From contig JAYZQT010000032.1 of the NCBI GenBank assembly GCA_036136335.1, positions 62,001-126,000 on the forward strand: 64,000 nucleotides of DNA, in the 5' to 3' direction. This DNA comes from JAYZQT01 sp036136335 (GTDB lineage Bacteria; Pseudomonadota; Alphaproteobacteria; MPNO01; UBA830). Under the pieces are notes generated by a model. That model worked only from the letters and a program-made list of their open reading frames with translations. It searched no databases and was not told the origin of the DNA. Of this stretch, positions 26,390 through 36,435 are shown piece after piece (the first letter of the stretch is position 1; every line of letters begins with the position of its first letter). The translations under genes were made by a program, and so were the position numbers.

Positions 26390-27270
26390 TTGATACTCGG
26401 AAGTTCGGCGAGTTTTCTAGATATAGCGCAAAACCCCCTTATATCAATCGTTTCCGCTCGTGCAGTTGGAGAAATTCCGATTTCCAGTAAGGTTTTTTCA
26501 GGATCAGCAAAAAGCTTGTTCAAGCTTGACCGCAACATCTTGCGGCGTTGGGCAAATGCCGCTGCGACCACTTTCTCCAATATTACAGGGTCTGCGGCGG
26601 CAAGGGTTTGTGGTCGAGGTTTAAACTCTACAACCGTCGATGCAACTTTGGGTGAAGGAACAAAAACGCGGGGAGAGAGGGTGAAAAGTTGACGGGTTTC
26701 ACAACGCCATTGCGCGGCAACTGATAACCGGCCGTATTTTTTTGATCCTGGTACAGCAATAATGCGGTCGGCTACTTCCTTCTGAAACATTAAAAGGAAC
26801 CCGTCGAACAAATCCATCTTGGCCAACCATCCCAATAGCAGGGGAGTAGCGATATTGTATGGCAGGTTTGCAACAACGCGAAGCCGACCGTATTGATCGA
26901 CGAGTGATTCTATATCTAGACAAAATGCATCTTCATTATGAATAACTAGCCGATTATCGACTAGTGCCTTGATGTCCTCGAGCGCGGCGATGCATCGACT
27001 ATCCCGTTCTACGGCGAGAACCCGTTCCGCACCCAACTCAAGTAACGATCTTGTAAGTCCTCCGGGTCCGGATCCAATCTCAAGAACCACAGTCTTGTTG
27101 AAGGGTCCAGCGGCCGCCGCTATTCGCCGGCTAATATTCAAATCCAAAAGAAAATTCTGTCCGAGTGACTTGCGCGCCGAAATTTGATAATTGGCGATTA
27201 CATCGCGCAATGGCGGTAGTTTCGAAAGTGGATTGTCTTCAGGCAATTTTAACGCCGCCTCGGCAAGCAT
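26386..27270 (-). CDS. rsmA: 16S rRNA dimethyladenosine transferase (KsgA)
   Basis: RsmA dimethylates two adjacent adenosines near the 3' end of 16S rRNA. The 294-residue protein shows the N-terminal KSLGQNFLLD, the SAM motif VLEIGSGPGGLTRSLL and the catalytic motif NLPYNIATPLLLGW. I chose the ATG at 27270. The open frame continues upstream to 27387 but the added residues are the pdxA region in another frame. It overlaps pdxA by 32 nt and is the last gene of the lptF-lptG-lptD-surA-pdxA-rsmA run. Confidence 0.95.
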   Translation of the reverse strand: MLAEAALKLPEDNPLSKLPPLRDVIANYQISARKSLGQNFLLDLNISRRIAAAAGPFNKTVVLEIGSGPGGLTRSLLELGAERVLAVERDSRCIAALEDIKALVDNRLVIHNEDAFCLDIESLVDQYGRLRVVANLPYNIATPLLLGWLAKMDLFDGFLLMFQKEVADRIIAVPGSKKYGRLSVAAQWRCETRQLFTLSPRVFVPSPKVASTVVEFKPRPQTLAAADPVILEKVVAAAFAQRRKMLRSSLNKLFADPEKTLLEIGISPTARAETIDIRGFCAISRKLAELPSIN

Positions 27271-28264
27271 TCCTGCACGCCGCAATTTGAGAAGCCATTT
27301 GTATTGCCGACACGAGACTTCTCGGACTAGCTGCCCCTTTTCCCGCGATGTCGTAGGCGGTGCCATGGTCGGGCGACGTCCTAACAAATGGGAGGCCTGC
27401 AGAAAAATTTACCCCGTTATCGAAATCCAGCGTTTTCATAGGGATTAATGCTTGGTCGTGGTACATGCATACTGCGGCGTCGTATGACTTGCGTGCTTCC
27501 TCATGAAACATTGTGTCGCCTGCGAGTGGACCTCGAATGTCATACCCATCGGCTACGACATCAGATATTGCGGGAGCAATTATTTCTATTTCCTCACGGC
27601 CCATATACCCGCCCTCGCCCGCATGTGGGTTGAGACCGGAAACAGCAATGCGTGGTTTTTGGATTCCAAAATCTAATTTTAAGGACTCAGCGGTCGCTTT
27701 TAGGGTCCGAACTATTTCTTTGTGTGTCAGTGCTGCGATGGCGTCACGAAGGGCAAGATGGATTGTGACTGGGACGACTTTCAGGTGTGGTCCTACGAGT
27801 AGCATAATCGGTGGATGCCTTAAGCCCGCCCGCTCTCCCAAATATTCTGTGTGCCCCGGGCTAGCAAACCCTGTTGTATAAAGAAGACTTTTTTGTATCG
27901 GGTTTGTAACCATTCCGGCCACCGCCCCATTAGTCGCCGCATCCAATGCCCGGTCAATAGACTCAATTACCATAGCGCCATCAGGTGTGCTGTCATCCCC
28001 GGGCAAAGATTGAACGGGTTTGCTGAGCATCAAAACAGGTAAGGAGGTCTCACATACATTCAGCGCTTCAGAGGGGTCGTAAATTTGTTCGATCGAGCAC
28101 TCCAAGTTGCTTCTTATGGCTAGTTGCCTCAAGCGGGAAGGGTCATCGATTACATAGAACGCGGGAAGGTAAGGTCGGTGATCTCGCCAGGCCATAAGTG
28201 TTATTTCCCCGCCTATGCCGGCGGGGTCTCCCATTGTTAATGCCACGGGCAAGTGTTGGTTCAT
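27239..28264 (-). CDS. pdxA: 4-hydroxythreonine-4-phosphate dehydrogenase
   Basis: PdxA catalyses an NAD-dependent step of pyridoxal phosphate synthesis in the DXP-independent branch. The 341-residue protein shows ALTMGDPAGIGGEI at the start, then NPHAGEGGYMGREE and MYHDQALIPMKTLDFDNG with metal-binding histidines. RTSPDHGTAYDIAGKG follows near the end. The ATG at 28264 lies 5 bp after the surA stop. A longer frame to 28417 overlaps surA and does not fit. The pairing with surA and rsmA is widespread in Proteobacteria. Confidence 0.95.
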   Translation of the reverse strand: MNQHLPVALTMGDPAGIGGEITLMAWRDHRPYLPAFYVIDDPSRLRQLAIRSNLECSIEQIYDPSEALNVCETSLPVLMLSKPVQSLPGDDSTPDGAMVIESIDRALDAATNGAVAGMVTNPIQKSLLYTTGFASPGHTEYLGERAGLRHPPIMLLVGPHLKVVPVTIHLALRDAIAALTHKEIVRTLKATAESLKLDFGIQKPRIAVSGLNPHAGEGGYMGREEIEIIAPAISDVVADGYDIRGPLAGDTMFHEEARKSYDAAVCMYHDQALIPMKTLDFDNGVNFSAGLPFVRTSPDHGTAYDIAGKGAASPRSLVSAIQMASQIAACRNACRGGVKIA

Positions 28265-28269
28265 GGGCG

Positions 28270-29553
28270 TTACACACGAATGTCGATGACGGCCGCTAGT
28301 CGGATATCCCGCATATACCGGCGTGCCAGCAGCGCCAAGCGTCGGCGCAAAATTCCTTTGGCAATCGTATCGCGATCTGGCAACACAATTTTCTTTGTTG
28401 CACCTTCGCGATTGCATACCATTAATAACATAATGCCATCGGCCATTTGTACAGGCTCGCTAATGCCTCCCACAGGTATTTTTTTGACAATATTCCTGAT
28501 CACCGAGGAAAGTTCACGGAGTGCGAATTTTCCAAGTTTCGGCGATCGAGACGAACCGATTTGCTTTGCAACCAAATCAAATTCTTTGCACTCTTTCACC
28601 GAATCCCGGACGGTTTTTGCTAACCTGATCTTGGCGTCGATGTCGGAGCTTAGGGGAGACTTTGGCAGCGTTAAAAAAATTTGCCTTAGATCAATAGTTG
28701 CAGGTGTAGCTGGAACTTCGGTGATTTTTCTTATATCTCGTAATATAAGAATTCGATAGCCTGTGACGACCCTAATTGGTTTGGTGATCTCTCCACGCAA
28801 CATGTTGGGAACCATGTTGCCTAGTGTTTTGTCCAAGTCTGCTTCGTAAACCCATCCGAGATCGCCGCCGACAGCCGCGGTTGGATTTTGTGAAAATTGT
28901 CGCGCAATTGCCGAAAAACTAGCGCCCTTTCTTACCTGATCGGTAATGCTCCGCGCCCGCCGCCGAACCGAATTTTCTTCTCTTGGATGATCGATGGTAA
29001 GCAATATTTCACCCAATCTATATTCCACCTGGCCTTGCCTAGCCTTTATTCTAGAGAGCGTTTCGTCAATTTCGTCCTCTCCAATTGTAATCCGCGGCCT
29101 CAGTCTGCGACCCAATAACTTTGCCCAGGCAACGCTGGCTCTCAGCTGTGCCTCCATCGTTTCGAGCGGTATGTTTTTTTCCTCAAGGATTCGGTCGAGT
29201 CTATTCTTTGGCAATCTGTTCTGCTTCTCAATAGCGGCTTTTGCGCGCCTGATATCTCGCCGACTGACGCTTATGTTGCGCCGCCGGGCCTCCTGAAGGG
29301 TTAATTTTTCGTCAACTAAGGCTCGAAGGATTTGCCTTCGAAGGCGTTGGCGTACTGCAGGCGTATTTGGCAGGCGGGTTGAAAAAACTACCAGGCTAAG
29401 ACGCGAATCAAGATCGTACGCTGTTATCAATTCATCATTAACAATAGCGGCGATCTGTTGTGTCGGCTTCGCATCTGCGGCACCGGTGTTTCCCAAATCT
29501 TCGATAACGACGAAAATAGTGAGCAGAAAACAATAAATTTTCGCGAATTTCAT
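28270..29553 (-). CDS. surA: SurA-type periplasmic peptidyl-prolyl isomerase
   Basis: This is a 427-residue periplasmic chaperone for outer-membrane protein assembly. It starts with a signal peptide (hydrophobic about 5-20, ending near TGAADA). A SurA N-terminal chaperone domain follows (IAAIVNDELITAYDLDSRL), then a parvulin domain at about 190-300 (SFSAIARQFSQNPTAAVGG, LGWVYEADL). A second, degenerate parvulin region may lie after 300. It is encoded 64 bp downstream of lptD, the client it is expected to help fold. Confidence 0.92.
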   Translation of the reverse strand: MKFAKIYCFLLTIFVVIEDLGNTGAADAKPTQQIAAIVNDELITAYDLDSRLSLVVFSTRLPNTPAVRQRLRRQILRALVDEKLTLQEARRRNISVSRRDIRRAKAAIEKQNRLPKNRLDRILEEKNIPLETMEAQLRASVAWAKLLGRRLRPRITIGEDEIDETLSRIKARQGQVEYRLGEILLTIDHPREENSVRRRARSITDQVRKGASFSAIARQFSQNPTAAVGGDLGWVYEADLDKTLGNMVPNMLRGEITKPIRVVTGYRILILRDIRKITEVPATPATIDLRQIFLTLPKSPLSSDIDAKIRLAKTVRDSVKECKEFDLVAKQIGSSRSPKLGKFALRELSSVIRNIVKKIPVGGISEPVQMADGIMLLMVCNREGATKKIVLPDRDTIAKGILRRRLALLARRYMRDIRLAAVIDIRV

Positions 29554-29617
29554 AGCCGGCCTATTTATATTGGGTTGCGAATATATAGTCAGGTGAGGTC
29601 GACGTTCAATGTGTTGT

Positions 29618-31834
29618 CTATTTATTCTTTTTGTTATTCAGCATGTTGCTTGAGGTTTGAAATTCTCCTAGTGTTTTCAAGACCAAGCGAAACATGATTG
29701 TGTCCGACGGCTGAATATCTCTATTCCTTGTGTAATCCCTTGTATAGTCGGTGCGAAATTCGAGGCAGTCATCTTTATAAGAAAGAAAAGCGCCACGGCG
29801 CAGCACTCCTCCTCCACTTGCAAGATTTCGCCGTGTATCGACGCCAAACTGCCACTGAGGCGTAAATTGCGAAGTTAAGCCTAGGCTTATCTCATCACGG
29901 TCTTTGAATTTATCATCCGGATCCGAGACATCGTCCCAGTCTTTTCTGTTAACCGAGAGATAGCTAATATTGAAATTTAGCCAAGGAACACCAGCCGTAG
30001 CTTGGAGCTCGTTTCTCCTTGCCTCGAAAGTATTTTTATCAAGCCGAAACCTGTAAAGAGCACTTAGAAATTTCACTGGCTCAATTTGAACGCGGCCCAC
30101 TACGTCGGAAAAATGACTTCGTAACCCCGTGTCACGCCCGAAATCATCACTTTCTTCGAGGCGATAGCTTTGTCCTATGAAAAACGAACTGAAACCACCT
30201 CTGAGGCCAAACACGCCACTGTGAATACCGTATGCTACCCGCGGCCCACCCTCCACTCTATCAATTCCCCCAAATCGGTTTTCTGAAAACAAATTTGTCT
30301 CGTCAAACTCGAAGCTAAGGCTGTCCTCGTTGGGGATACGGTCTGTATTTTTGCCACTCGGGGCAATGATAACCCCCACGATCGGTTCAAACATATGTGT
30401 AAAACTGCCGTGCCTGCGTGCCATGGGGAGACGCCAGTCTAGCCCGACCTGAGGAAAAATTCGCGTGCTTAGTCCCGATATCGTATTCCCGGGCGCATCA
30501 GCCTCTGAAATGTCGTTAACCCAATATGCATCTGTTTGGAGAGACCCGAAAAATCGATATATTTCTCCCCCCCTGTTGGTATAGGGGATCTCCCACTTGT
30601 TTATCAGGGAGAAACGTCTTGTCGACGCACCATCGGTGCGCGTGAGAGCCACAAGGTTTGCGTCAGCTTTCCAAATACTCCCATAACGGCCCGGATAACC
30701 GACATAATTAAAATCCAGCATTGGAAAAATAATCGGAGTTTCCCCTGCGACATCTCCTGATCGCATTCCTCGGAAATAATACGCATTCGCCGACGCATAG
30801 GTTTTACCGTAGAAACCTTCCGCATAAACTCTGTTTTCAAGAGTATCAGCTGTATCAAACCCATACCTTTGAAGATACGTGTCATCCGTTACAAGATTGA
30901 GGTTAGTGCCACCTCGCCAAATGTTATTAAATTCATGTCGCCACTCGCCTTTGAAGTGACCCCGTAATTTGTTTCCACGATCTCCATCGTGACTAGGCTG
31001 GGCTAAACTGCCTGCCAGCGTGTAGTGGCTTCGGCTCAACCGATGCCTAAATTCACCCGAGCCCACAACACCCTTTTTTGAAGTAACCATTGGTGCAAAC
31101 GTCGCATCCATATTGGGTGCGATATCGAAATAAAATGGTGTCTTTACAATTGAACCCAAATCGCTGTGGTTACCATAGGTCGGAATCAAAAACCCGGTGC
31201 GACGCTCGACACTGGGGTCAGGGTGGGAAAGAAAGGGGGTATAAATAAATGGGATGCCGTAAAATTCCAAAAACGAGTCAGAGTATGTTACATTTTGGGA
31301 CTCTTTATCGTGTACGACATTGTATGCCTTTAGTTGCCAGATCGGAGCGGAGCTTGGTTTCTCCATACACAATCTGCATGGCGAATAGACCGCTTTGTGA
31401 TATTCTGTGCGGGTGTTACTGATACGATGCGCCCGGGCCGCCGCTAACCGCGCGTCATCTGCGAGCCTGGCGCGAATATTCTCGATTATTCCGCTACGGA
31501 GATCTCCGGCTAGGTCTGCATGATCTGCGAAAACGACCTCGCCGGTGGGTTCAAGCAAGGCCACATTCCCTGTGGCTGTAATTGTATCTTCTAGCTGATT
31601 GTAAGTCACCTTATCTGCTAGAAGCGTCCGCGAGCCTTGAACAAATTCCACATTCCCGGTGGCCACAACTAGGCCAATCTTTTCTTCGTTGCGAACTTGA
31701 TCGGCCCTGAACAGGATTGGTTCATCTTTTTGTATGTGGGCTGGCGAATCCGCCGCGACTTCCCATGAAAACAAAGGCAAGAGTGCAATTGCCAGTAGAG
31801 AATGCGCGAATAGACGCCAGACCAAGTCAGCCAT
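29618..31834 (-). CDS. lptD: LPS-assembly outer-membrane protein LptD
   Basis: LptD is the outer-membrane barrel that inserts lipopolysaccharide together with LptE. The 738-residue protein has a signal peptide (hydrophobic core LLAIALLPLF), an OstA/LptA-like beta-jellyroll domain to about 200, then a large aromatic-rich barrel domain. Few cysteines are present; a CRLC pair sits near residue 153. The ATG at 31834 overlaps the lptG stop. A TTG at 31840 is an alternative. The order lptF-lptG-lptD-surA is typical of alphaproteobacteria. Confidence 0.94.
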   Translation of the reverse strand: MADLVWRLFAHSLLAIALLPLFSWEVAADSPAHIQKDEPILFRADQVRNEEKIGLVVATGNVEFVQGSRTLLADKVTYNQLEDTITATGNVALLEPTGEVVFADHADLAGDLRSGIIENIRARLADDARLAAARAHRISNTRTEYHKAVYSPCRLCMEKPSSAPIWQLKAYNVVHDKESQNVTYSDSFLEFYGIPFIYTPFLSHPDPSVERRTGFLIPTYGNHSDLGSIVKTPFYFDIAPNMDATFAPMVTSKKGVVGSGEFRHRLSRSHYTLAGSLAQPSHDGDRGNKLRGHFKGEWRHEFNNIWRGGTNLNLVTDDTYLQRYGFDTADTLENRVYAEGFYGKTYASANAYYFRGMRSGDVAGETPIIFPMLDFNYVGYPGRYGSIWKADANLVALTRTDGASTRRFSLINKWEIPYTNRGGEIYRFFGSLQTDAYWVNDISEADAPGNTISGLSTRIFPQVGLDWRLPMARRHGSFTHMFEPIVGVIIAPSGKNTDRIPNEDSLSFEFDETNLFSENRFGGIDRVEGGPRVAYGIHSGVFGLRGGFSSFFIGQSYRLEESDDFGRDTGLRSHFSDVVGRVQIEPVKFLSALYRFRLDKNTFEARRNELQATAGVPWLNFNISYLSVNRKDWDDVSDPDDKFKDRDEISLGLTSQFTPQWQFGVDTRRNLASGGGVLRRGAFLSYKDDCLEFRTDYTRDYTRNRDIQPSDTIMFRLVLKTLGEFQTSSNMLNNKKNK

Positions 31835-32924
31835 CCTCAAGATGGAGCAGGGCGGCAGTGCCTAGAAAAGCTGTGATCACCGCTGGGCTCCATGCCGCCA
31901 TAATGACCGGTACCTTTGATGACACGCCAAGTGCATAGACCACATCTGTCAGGAAATAGAGTAGGAAGCCTGTACTGATGCCCGAAACGAGTATTATGGC
32001 TGTGCCGCCTCTGCGGATGGGCCGGAACGAAAATATAGCGGCTAAGACGACGACCGCGGTGAGCATTAGTGGCAGTGCTAAATGACTGTGCCAGTGCAAT
32101 CGATGCCTAAGCCCCGAAAACCCTGTATTCTCAAGCACCCTAATAAAGCCTGGCAATGCCCAGAAGGATATTGTCTCCGGCGGTGCAAAGCTGTCATTGA
32201 TATTGTTGCGGGTTAGGTCCGTCGGGATTCGTCGGATAACGGAGCGTGTAGGGGCTTGGTTTGGCGCTGTAACGATTGTATCGTCTAAGCGCCAGAATCC
32301 ATTTTCTAGAATGGCACTTGGCGCATCGATTCGTCCAACAAACCGATCTCCATCTTGCATTAGGAAAACGGTCACCCTTTGAAGGCGCATTTCACGTTGT
32401 AAGATATTGCGAGCATGGAGGATATAGTTTCCTTCACTCGTCGACTGGCGAAACCATAAGCCTTGGTTGGCGAGAGCGGCCAGACTTGATTTGCCACGGA
32501 TATACTTTGCTTCGAGTATTTCATACTTCAATAACATCGCGGAGGAAAATGGATTAAAGACGGCGATTTTAAACAGGCCGACAAGAATAGCGATCGCGAT
32601 GGGTGGAGCGAGAAACTGCCATATAGAAACTCCAGCGGCACGCGCGACCACGTACTCATGATGACGATTCAAACGCCAAAAGGCGAACATGGCTCCCAAA
32701 AGCGCGGAGAAGGGTATGGTTCTCTCTATCAATGTTGGCAGCTTAAGTAGCGCCATGGATATTACAGCCTGAAGCACAGGAGTTTGAGCATTTGTAGAAG
32801 CACGACGGAATAGTTCTAGCGTATCAATCATTGCGATAACGGCTACTAGGCCTAAGGTAAACGCGATTAAAGACCCAAGAAAATTACGCCCGATGTAAAA
32901 GGACAACGTGCGTGACAATCTCAT
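31827..32924 (-). CDS. lptG: LPS export ABC transporter permease LptG
   Basis: This is one of the two permeases of the LptB2FG complex that extracts LPS from the inner membrane. The 365-residue YjgP/YjgQ-family protein has an N-terminal cluster of three membrane helices (from about 15). A periplasmic jellyroll region lies at about 135-270, followed by three more helices. It starts with ATGA overlapping the lptF stop and overlaps lptD by 8 nt. LptG is assigned rather than LptF by its second position and sequence feel, as the two are paralogues. Confidence 0.9.
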   Translation of the reverse strand: MRLSRTLSFYIGRNFLGSLIAFTLGLVAVIAMIDTLELFRRASTNAQTPVLQAVISMALLKLPTLIERTIPFSALLGAMFAFWRLNRHHEYVVARAAGVSIWQFLAPPIAIAILVGLFKIAVFNPFSSAMLLKYEILEAKYIRGKSSLAALANQGLWFRQSTSEGNYILHARNILQREMRLQRVTVFLMQDGDRFVGRIDAPSAILENGFWRLDDTIVTAPNQAPTRSVIRRIPTDLTRNNINDSFAPPETISFWALPGFIRVLENTGFSGLRHRLHWHSHLALPLMLTAVVVLAAIFSFRPIRRGGTAIILVSGISTGFLLYFLTDVVYALGVSSKVPVIMAAWSPAVITAFLGTAALLHLEDG

Positions 32925-34054
32925 TGTGCCTCCTCTGCAAAATCCTGCCGATTGTTGGGTATACGTTTTCGGATAAATTTCAGTAACAAAAGGAAGAACG
33001 CGGTCACGAGTATTGGAAGCAAATACATTAACGGTGCAATTTGTGGTATCTTTTCCCCAAGGTTTTTGAGCCCGAGCATGCCAATTTGAAGGATCAAAAC
33101 ACTACCCACGGCGATTAAAATTTTTAGAAACTGGCTTCGTCGATTGAAGCCGCCGCCCAAGAGTAGCGAGAGTGCGATCGCGCAGAATGCGACGTATAAA
33201 AGTGGTGCCGATAGGCGGAATATCCCCTCCATCCGGAGCTTTTGATAGTTGGTTATGTCGTTGCCAGTCTTGGCTTGGTCCTTCCGGAAAATGAGTTCAT
33301 GAAGAAACCTCTCACGAGGCTCACGCCATACATTAATATCCGTCTTATTTAGGTCTTTAAGGTCGAAGGTGTATTTTTCAAAATAAAGCAACGATAATCG
33401 ACCATCATCCGCAGCAACCTCCTGCCGATTACCATTAATCATCAACACGCGCGGTCCCCTGTCGCCGGCAACAATGACGCCTTTTTCGGCCATGAATGTT
33501 AGTGGATTTTCGGGTTTACGCTCGTCGTGGACTATAATGCCATATAACTCGCCCCAGTTGCTCCGCTCTCTAATGAACACCGTAACACCCTTCACTACTG
33601 GATTAAAAACACCAGCCTGAAGGAAAACGGCCGCAAAATCCGTACGATATTCGCGCTGAAGATCTTTAAACTCACGAAAAGCAGTGGGAACAAGGTAAAG
33701 TGTGTTCAGATACCCAAGGGCCGTTAAGAAAACCCCAAGGATCAATGCAGGCCGGGCAATGTTTGAGGGGCTTAACCCGATCGCACCAAGGACAATAATT
33801 TCGCTATCATTCAACATTCGTTGGTAAGTGAACACAACGGCAACAAAAAGTGCGATAGGGCCGATAAATGATAAGAACGTTGGTAGCAATAGTAGCGTGA
33901 ATGAAACAAACGTTGTCACCGAAAGACCACGGTTAACAATCATGTCCACAAATCTTAGCGATTGTGTCAGCCAGACGATGCAGGTAAGGGTCGTCGCAAC
34001 TAAGAGGGCCCACCAAACAAGCTGTCGGAAAATGTAATTGTGGAGATGCCGCAT
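32921..34054 (-). CDS. lptF: LPS export ABC transporter permease LptF
   Basis: This is the second permease of the LPS-extracting LptB2FG complex. The protein has 377 residues with the YjgP/YjgQ layout: three N-terminal helices, a periplasmic domain and three C-terminal helices. I chose the ATG at 34054 (MRHLHNYIFRQLVWW), which matches family starts. The frame stays open to 34183, but those 43 residues are not family-like. It is the promoter-proximal gene of the lpt-surA-pdxA-rsmA run and is divergent from pepA. Confidence 0.92.
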   Translation of the reverse strand: MRHLHNYIFRQLVWWALLVATTLTCIVWLTQSLRFVDMIVNRGLSVTTFVSFTLLLLPTFLSFIGPIALFVAVVFTYQRMLNDSEIIVLGAIGLSPSNIARPALILGVFLTALGYLNTLYLVPTAFREFKDLQREYRTDFAAVFLQAGVFNPVVKGVTVFIRERSNWGELYGIIVHDERKPENPLTFMAEKGVIVAGDRGPRVLMINGNRQEVAADDGRLSLLYFEKYTFDLKDLNKTDINVWREPRERFLHELIFRKDQAKTGNDITNYQKLRMEGIFRLSAPLLYVAFCAIALSLLLGGGFNRRSQFLKILIAVGSVLILQIGMLGLKNLGEKIPQIAPLMYLLPILVTAFFLLLLKFIRKRIPNNRQDFAEEAQ

Positions 34055-34369
34055 AGGTCCACTATAAGTTTTTGTAAAACGACTGTCACAGCCGAATTCA
34101 GTACCTGTCACAATCGGTGGCAAGTTATAGCGGGAGAGGGACCCCTGTCCATTCAATATGGGCTTCTGGTGTCTCGTGCGCAAGTTTTGACAATTTCAAT
34201 AAGTCGTCACCTTTTGAAAAACCGTTAATCGTTAGGATGGACGCCATTAACGTTGCTCCGGCTGCACCGTCTTGATATTAAATTTTCAATTTTGGAGGGA
34301 TCCTTGTTACATTTGAAAACACAACCGTCGAATTTATTTTCGGTTGGTTAAATCAACTGGAGTTATGAG
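34055..34369. promoter_or_regulatory. Divergent lptF/pepA intergenic region with leader hairpins
   Basis: These 315 bp contain no convincing gene and must carry the promoters of lptF and pepA. Just upstream of pepA an inverted repeat CAACCG/CGGTTG (34322-34327 and 34341-34346) has a 13-nt loop. The second arm can instead pair its GTTG with CAAC next to the ribosome-binding GGAG. I see no good -35/-10 pair. Confidence 0.4.
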
Positions 34370-35869
34370 ATGAAGATCAGTTTTTCCAAGTCGTCCTTGC
34401 CGCGGACCGGGTCTCTTGTTGTCGGAGTTCAGGCCGGAGGCAAGCTTTTAGTGATGGGCCAACGGGTTGACAAAATGACGTGCGGCGCCCTCCGTCGCGC
34501 TATCGACTCCAGTCGTTTTAATGGTGAACGGGGTCAATCCCTTACAGTGATGTCTCCGGCAGGGGTTGGGGCCGGTCGCGTAGTTTTATTAGGGATGGGC
34601 GAGGCAGAGTCATTCGATGAGCGAGCTGCCCAAGCATTTGGTGGAAAGGCATGGAAGGCCGTTGCGGATACTGGTGACAAATCCGCTTTATTCGCAATTG
34701 ATCCTTTGAAAGGTTCAAAACTTAAAACGGCGGAAATCTCAGCTAACGTAGCTTATGGTGCCCTCCTTGGTTCTTATAGGTTCGACAAATACCGAACCCG
34801 TGAAAAAGTCGATGTGAAACCCAGCGTTCGCACCTTGAACATTGCATCACGCGATTTCGTTGAAGCCAAAAAAATATTCTCACTGTTAGAAAAAATAGCC
34901 GATGGTGTGTTTTTTACCCGTGATCTGGTTTCTGAACCGGCCAATATTATTTACCCGGTTACTCTTTCGCAAAAAGCGCGCTCGCTTTCAAAAATGGGAA
35001 TCAAAGTGGAGGTGCTTGACGAGAAAAAAATGGCAAAACTGAACATGGGGGCACTACTTGGTGTGGCCCAAGGATCGGCTAACAAGCCCCGCCTGGTGGT
35101 GATGCGTTGGATGGGTGCACCGCACTCCAAAAACAAGGCTCCGATAGCGTTCGTCGGAAAGGGAGTTACGTTTGATACAGGTGGTATTTCGATCAAACCC
35201 GCTTCGGGCATGGAAGATATGAAGTGGGATATGGGCGGTTCTGGCGTTGTGATTGGCCTAATGAAAGCACTTGCTGGAAGAAAAGCTAAGGTAAACGCAG
35301 TCGGTGTTGTAGGGCTTGTGGAAAACATGCCTTCCGCGACTGCACAACGACCTGGGGACGTTGTGACGACCATGTCGGGACAAACTGTTGAAGTGCTAAA
35401 TACTGACGCTGAAGGACGCCTCGTTCTCGCGGATGCCATGTGGTATTGTCAGGACCGATACAAGCCCCATACGATGATTGATTTAGCAACTCTCACAGGC
35501 GCAATAATAGTCTCTCTTGGGAAGGAGAACGCGGGATTATTCGCTAATGATGATGAAATATCGGCAAGGCTCGTGGCCGCTGGTAGAGCGGTCGAAGAGC
35601 CTGTCTGGCGAATGCCACTTGGTAACGAATATGACAAGCTCATTAATTCCGATATTGCGGATATGAAGAATATCGGTGGGCGCTGGGGAGGTTCAATTAC
35701 GGCCGCACAATTCCTTCAACGTTTCGTTAAAGACAATGTTAAATGGGCTCATCTAGACATTGCCGGAGTGACTTGGTCAAATAAAGATAAGCCCACCGTG
35801 CCAAAGGGTGGAACGGCATTCGGCGTCAGATTGCTCGAGCGCCTGGTTGCGGAGTATTACGAAGATTGA
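34370..35869 (+). CDS. pepA: Leucyl aminopeptidase (M17)
   Basis: This is a cytosolic hexameric di-metal aminopeptidase that removes N-terminal residues from peptides. The 499-residue protein has all expected ligands and catalytic residues: K264, D269, K276, D287, and D346, E348 and R350 in NTDAEGRLVLADAM. The N-terminal domain is of normal size. GGAG lies upstream of the ATG. It is followed 19 bp later by holC, a pairing conserved across Proteobacteria. Confidence 0.96.
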   Translation: MKISFSKSSLPRTGSLVVGVQAGGKLLVMGQRVDKMTCGALRRAIDSSRFNGERGQSLTVMSPAGVGAGRVVLLGMGEAESFDERAAQAFGGKAWKAVADTGDKSALFAIDPLKGSKLKTAEISANVAYGALLGSYRFDKYRTREKVDVKPSVRTLNIASRDFVEAKKIFSLLEKIADGVFFTRDLVSEPANIIYPVTLSQKARSLSKMGIKVEVLDEKKMAKLNMGALLGVAQGSANKPRLVVMRWMGAPHSKNKAPIAFVGKGVTFDTGGISIKPASGMEDMKWDMGGSGVVIGLMKALAGRKAKVNAVGVVGLVENMPSATAQRPGDVVTTMSGQTVEVLNTDAEGRLVLADAMWYCQDRYKPHTMIDLATLTGAIIVSLGKENAGLFANDDEISARLVAAGRAVEEPVWRMPLGNEYDKLINSDIADMKNIGGRWGGSITAAQFLQRFVKDNVKWAHLDIAGVTWSNKDKPTVPKGGTAFGVRLLERLVAEYYED

Positions 35870-35888
35870 TCGTAAATCGTATTCCGTT

Positions 35889-36338
35889 GTGACCGAAATC
35901 AGCTTCTATAATTTGCTTCATACGCCTCTAGACTGCGCGATTGCCGAATTAATCGAAAAAATTCTCGGAGGTGGGTATAGAGCTTTGGTCCTTGTAGGTT
36001 CGGAGGAGCGGGCGGAAATACTTTGCAACGTTCTTTGGACCTACGACGCCACATCATTCCTTCCGCATGGTACTGCGTGTGACGCCAATCCTGAAATGCA
36101 ACCGGTTTGGATCACGTCTGATGATGAGAACCACAACCTGGCAGATATTCTTATTCTTACCGATGGTGCTACCGCTGACGAACCGATGAAATATAATCGT
36201 TGTTTAGACGTTTTCGACGGACAGAACGAAGCTGCTGCTGCTGCTGCTCGTCTCCGTTGGTCCGCATATAAGGCTCATGGTCATGCCCTCACCTACTGGC
36301 AACAGAAAAAAAGGGGGGGATGGGAGCGGCAGGTTTAA
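35889..36338 (+). CDS. holC: DNA polymerase III chi subunit
   Basis: HolC links the polymerase III clamp loader to single-strand-binding protein. The 149-residue protein begins TEISFYNL after a GTG start and carries the family pattern of alternating strands. A C-terminal segment (WSAYKAHGHALTYWQQ) also fits. Position after pepA supports the call. The GTG at 35889 lacks an obvious ribosome-binding site. A longer frame from 35808 overlaps pepA and is unlikely. A (GCT)6 repeat at 36231-36248 encodes six alanines. Confidence 0.88.
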   Translation: MTEISFYNLLHTPLDCAIAELIEKILGGGYRALVLVGSEERAEILCNVLWTYDATSFLPHGTACDANPEMQPVWITSDDENHNLADILILTDGATADEPMKYNRCLDVFDGQNEAAAAAARLRWSAYKAHGHALTYWQQKKRGGWERQV

Positions 36339-36435
36339 ATTTCACTTTATGTATTTGCGAAAAACGAATTAGTTGCTCCCCTATCGCGAACCGTTTATAA
36401 GGCGCGCCGAATTTAATCACAGGAGCCTCGGTCCG

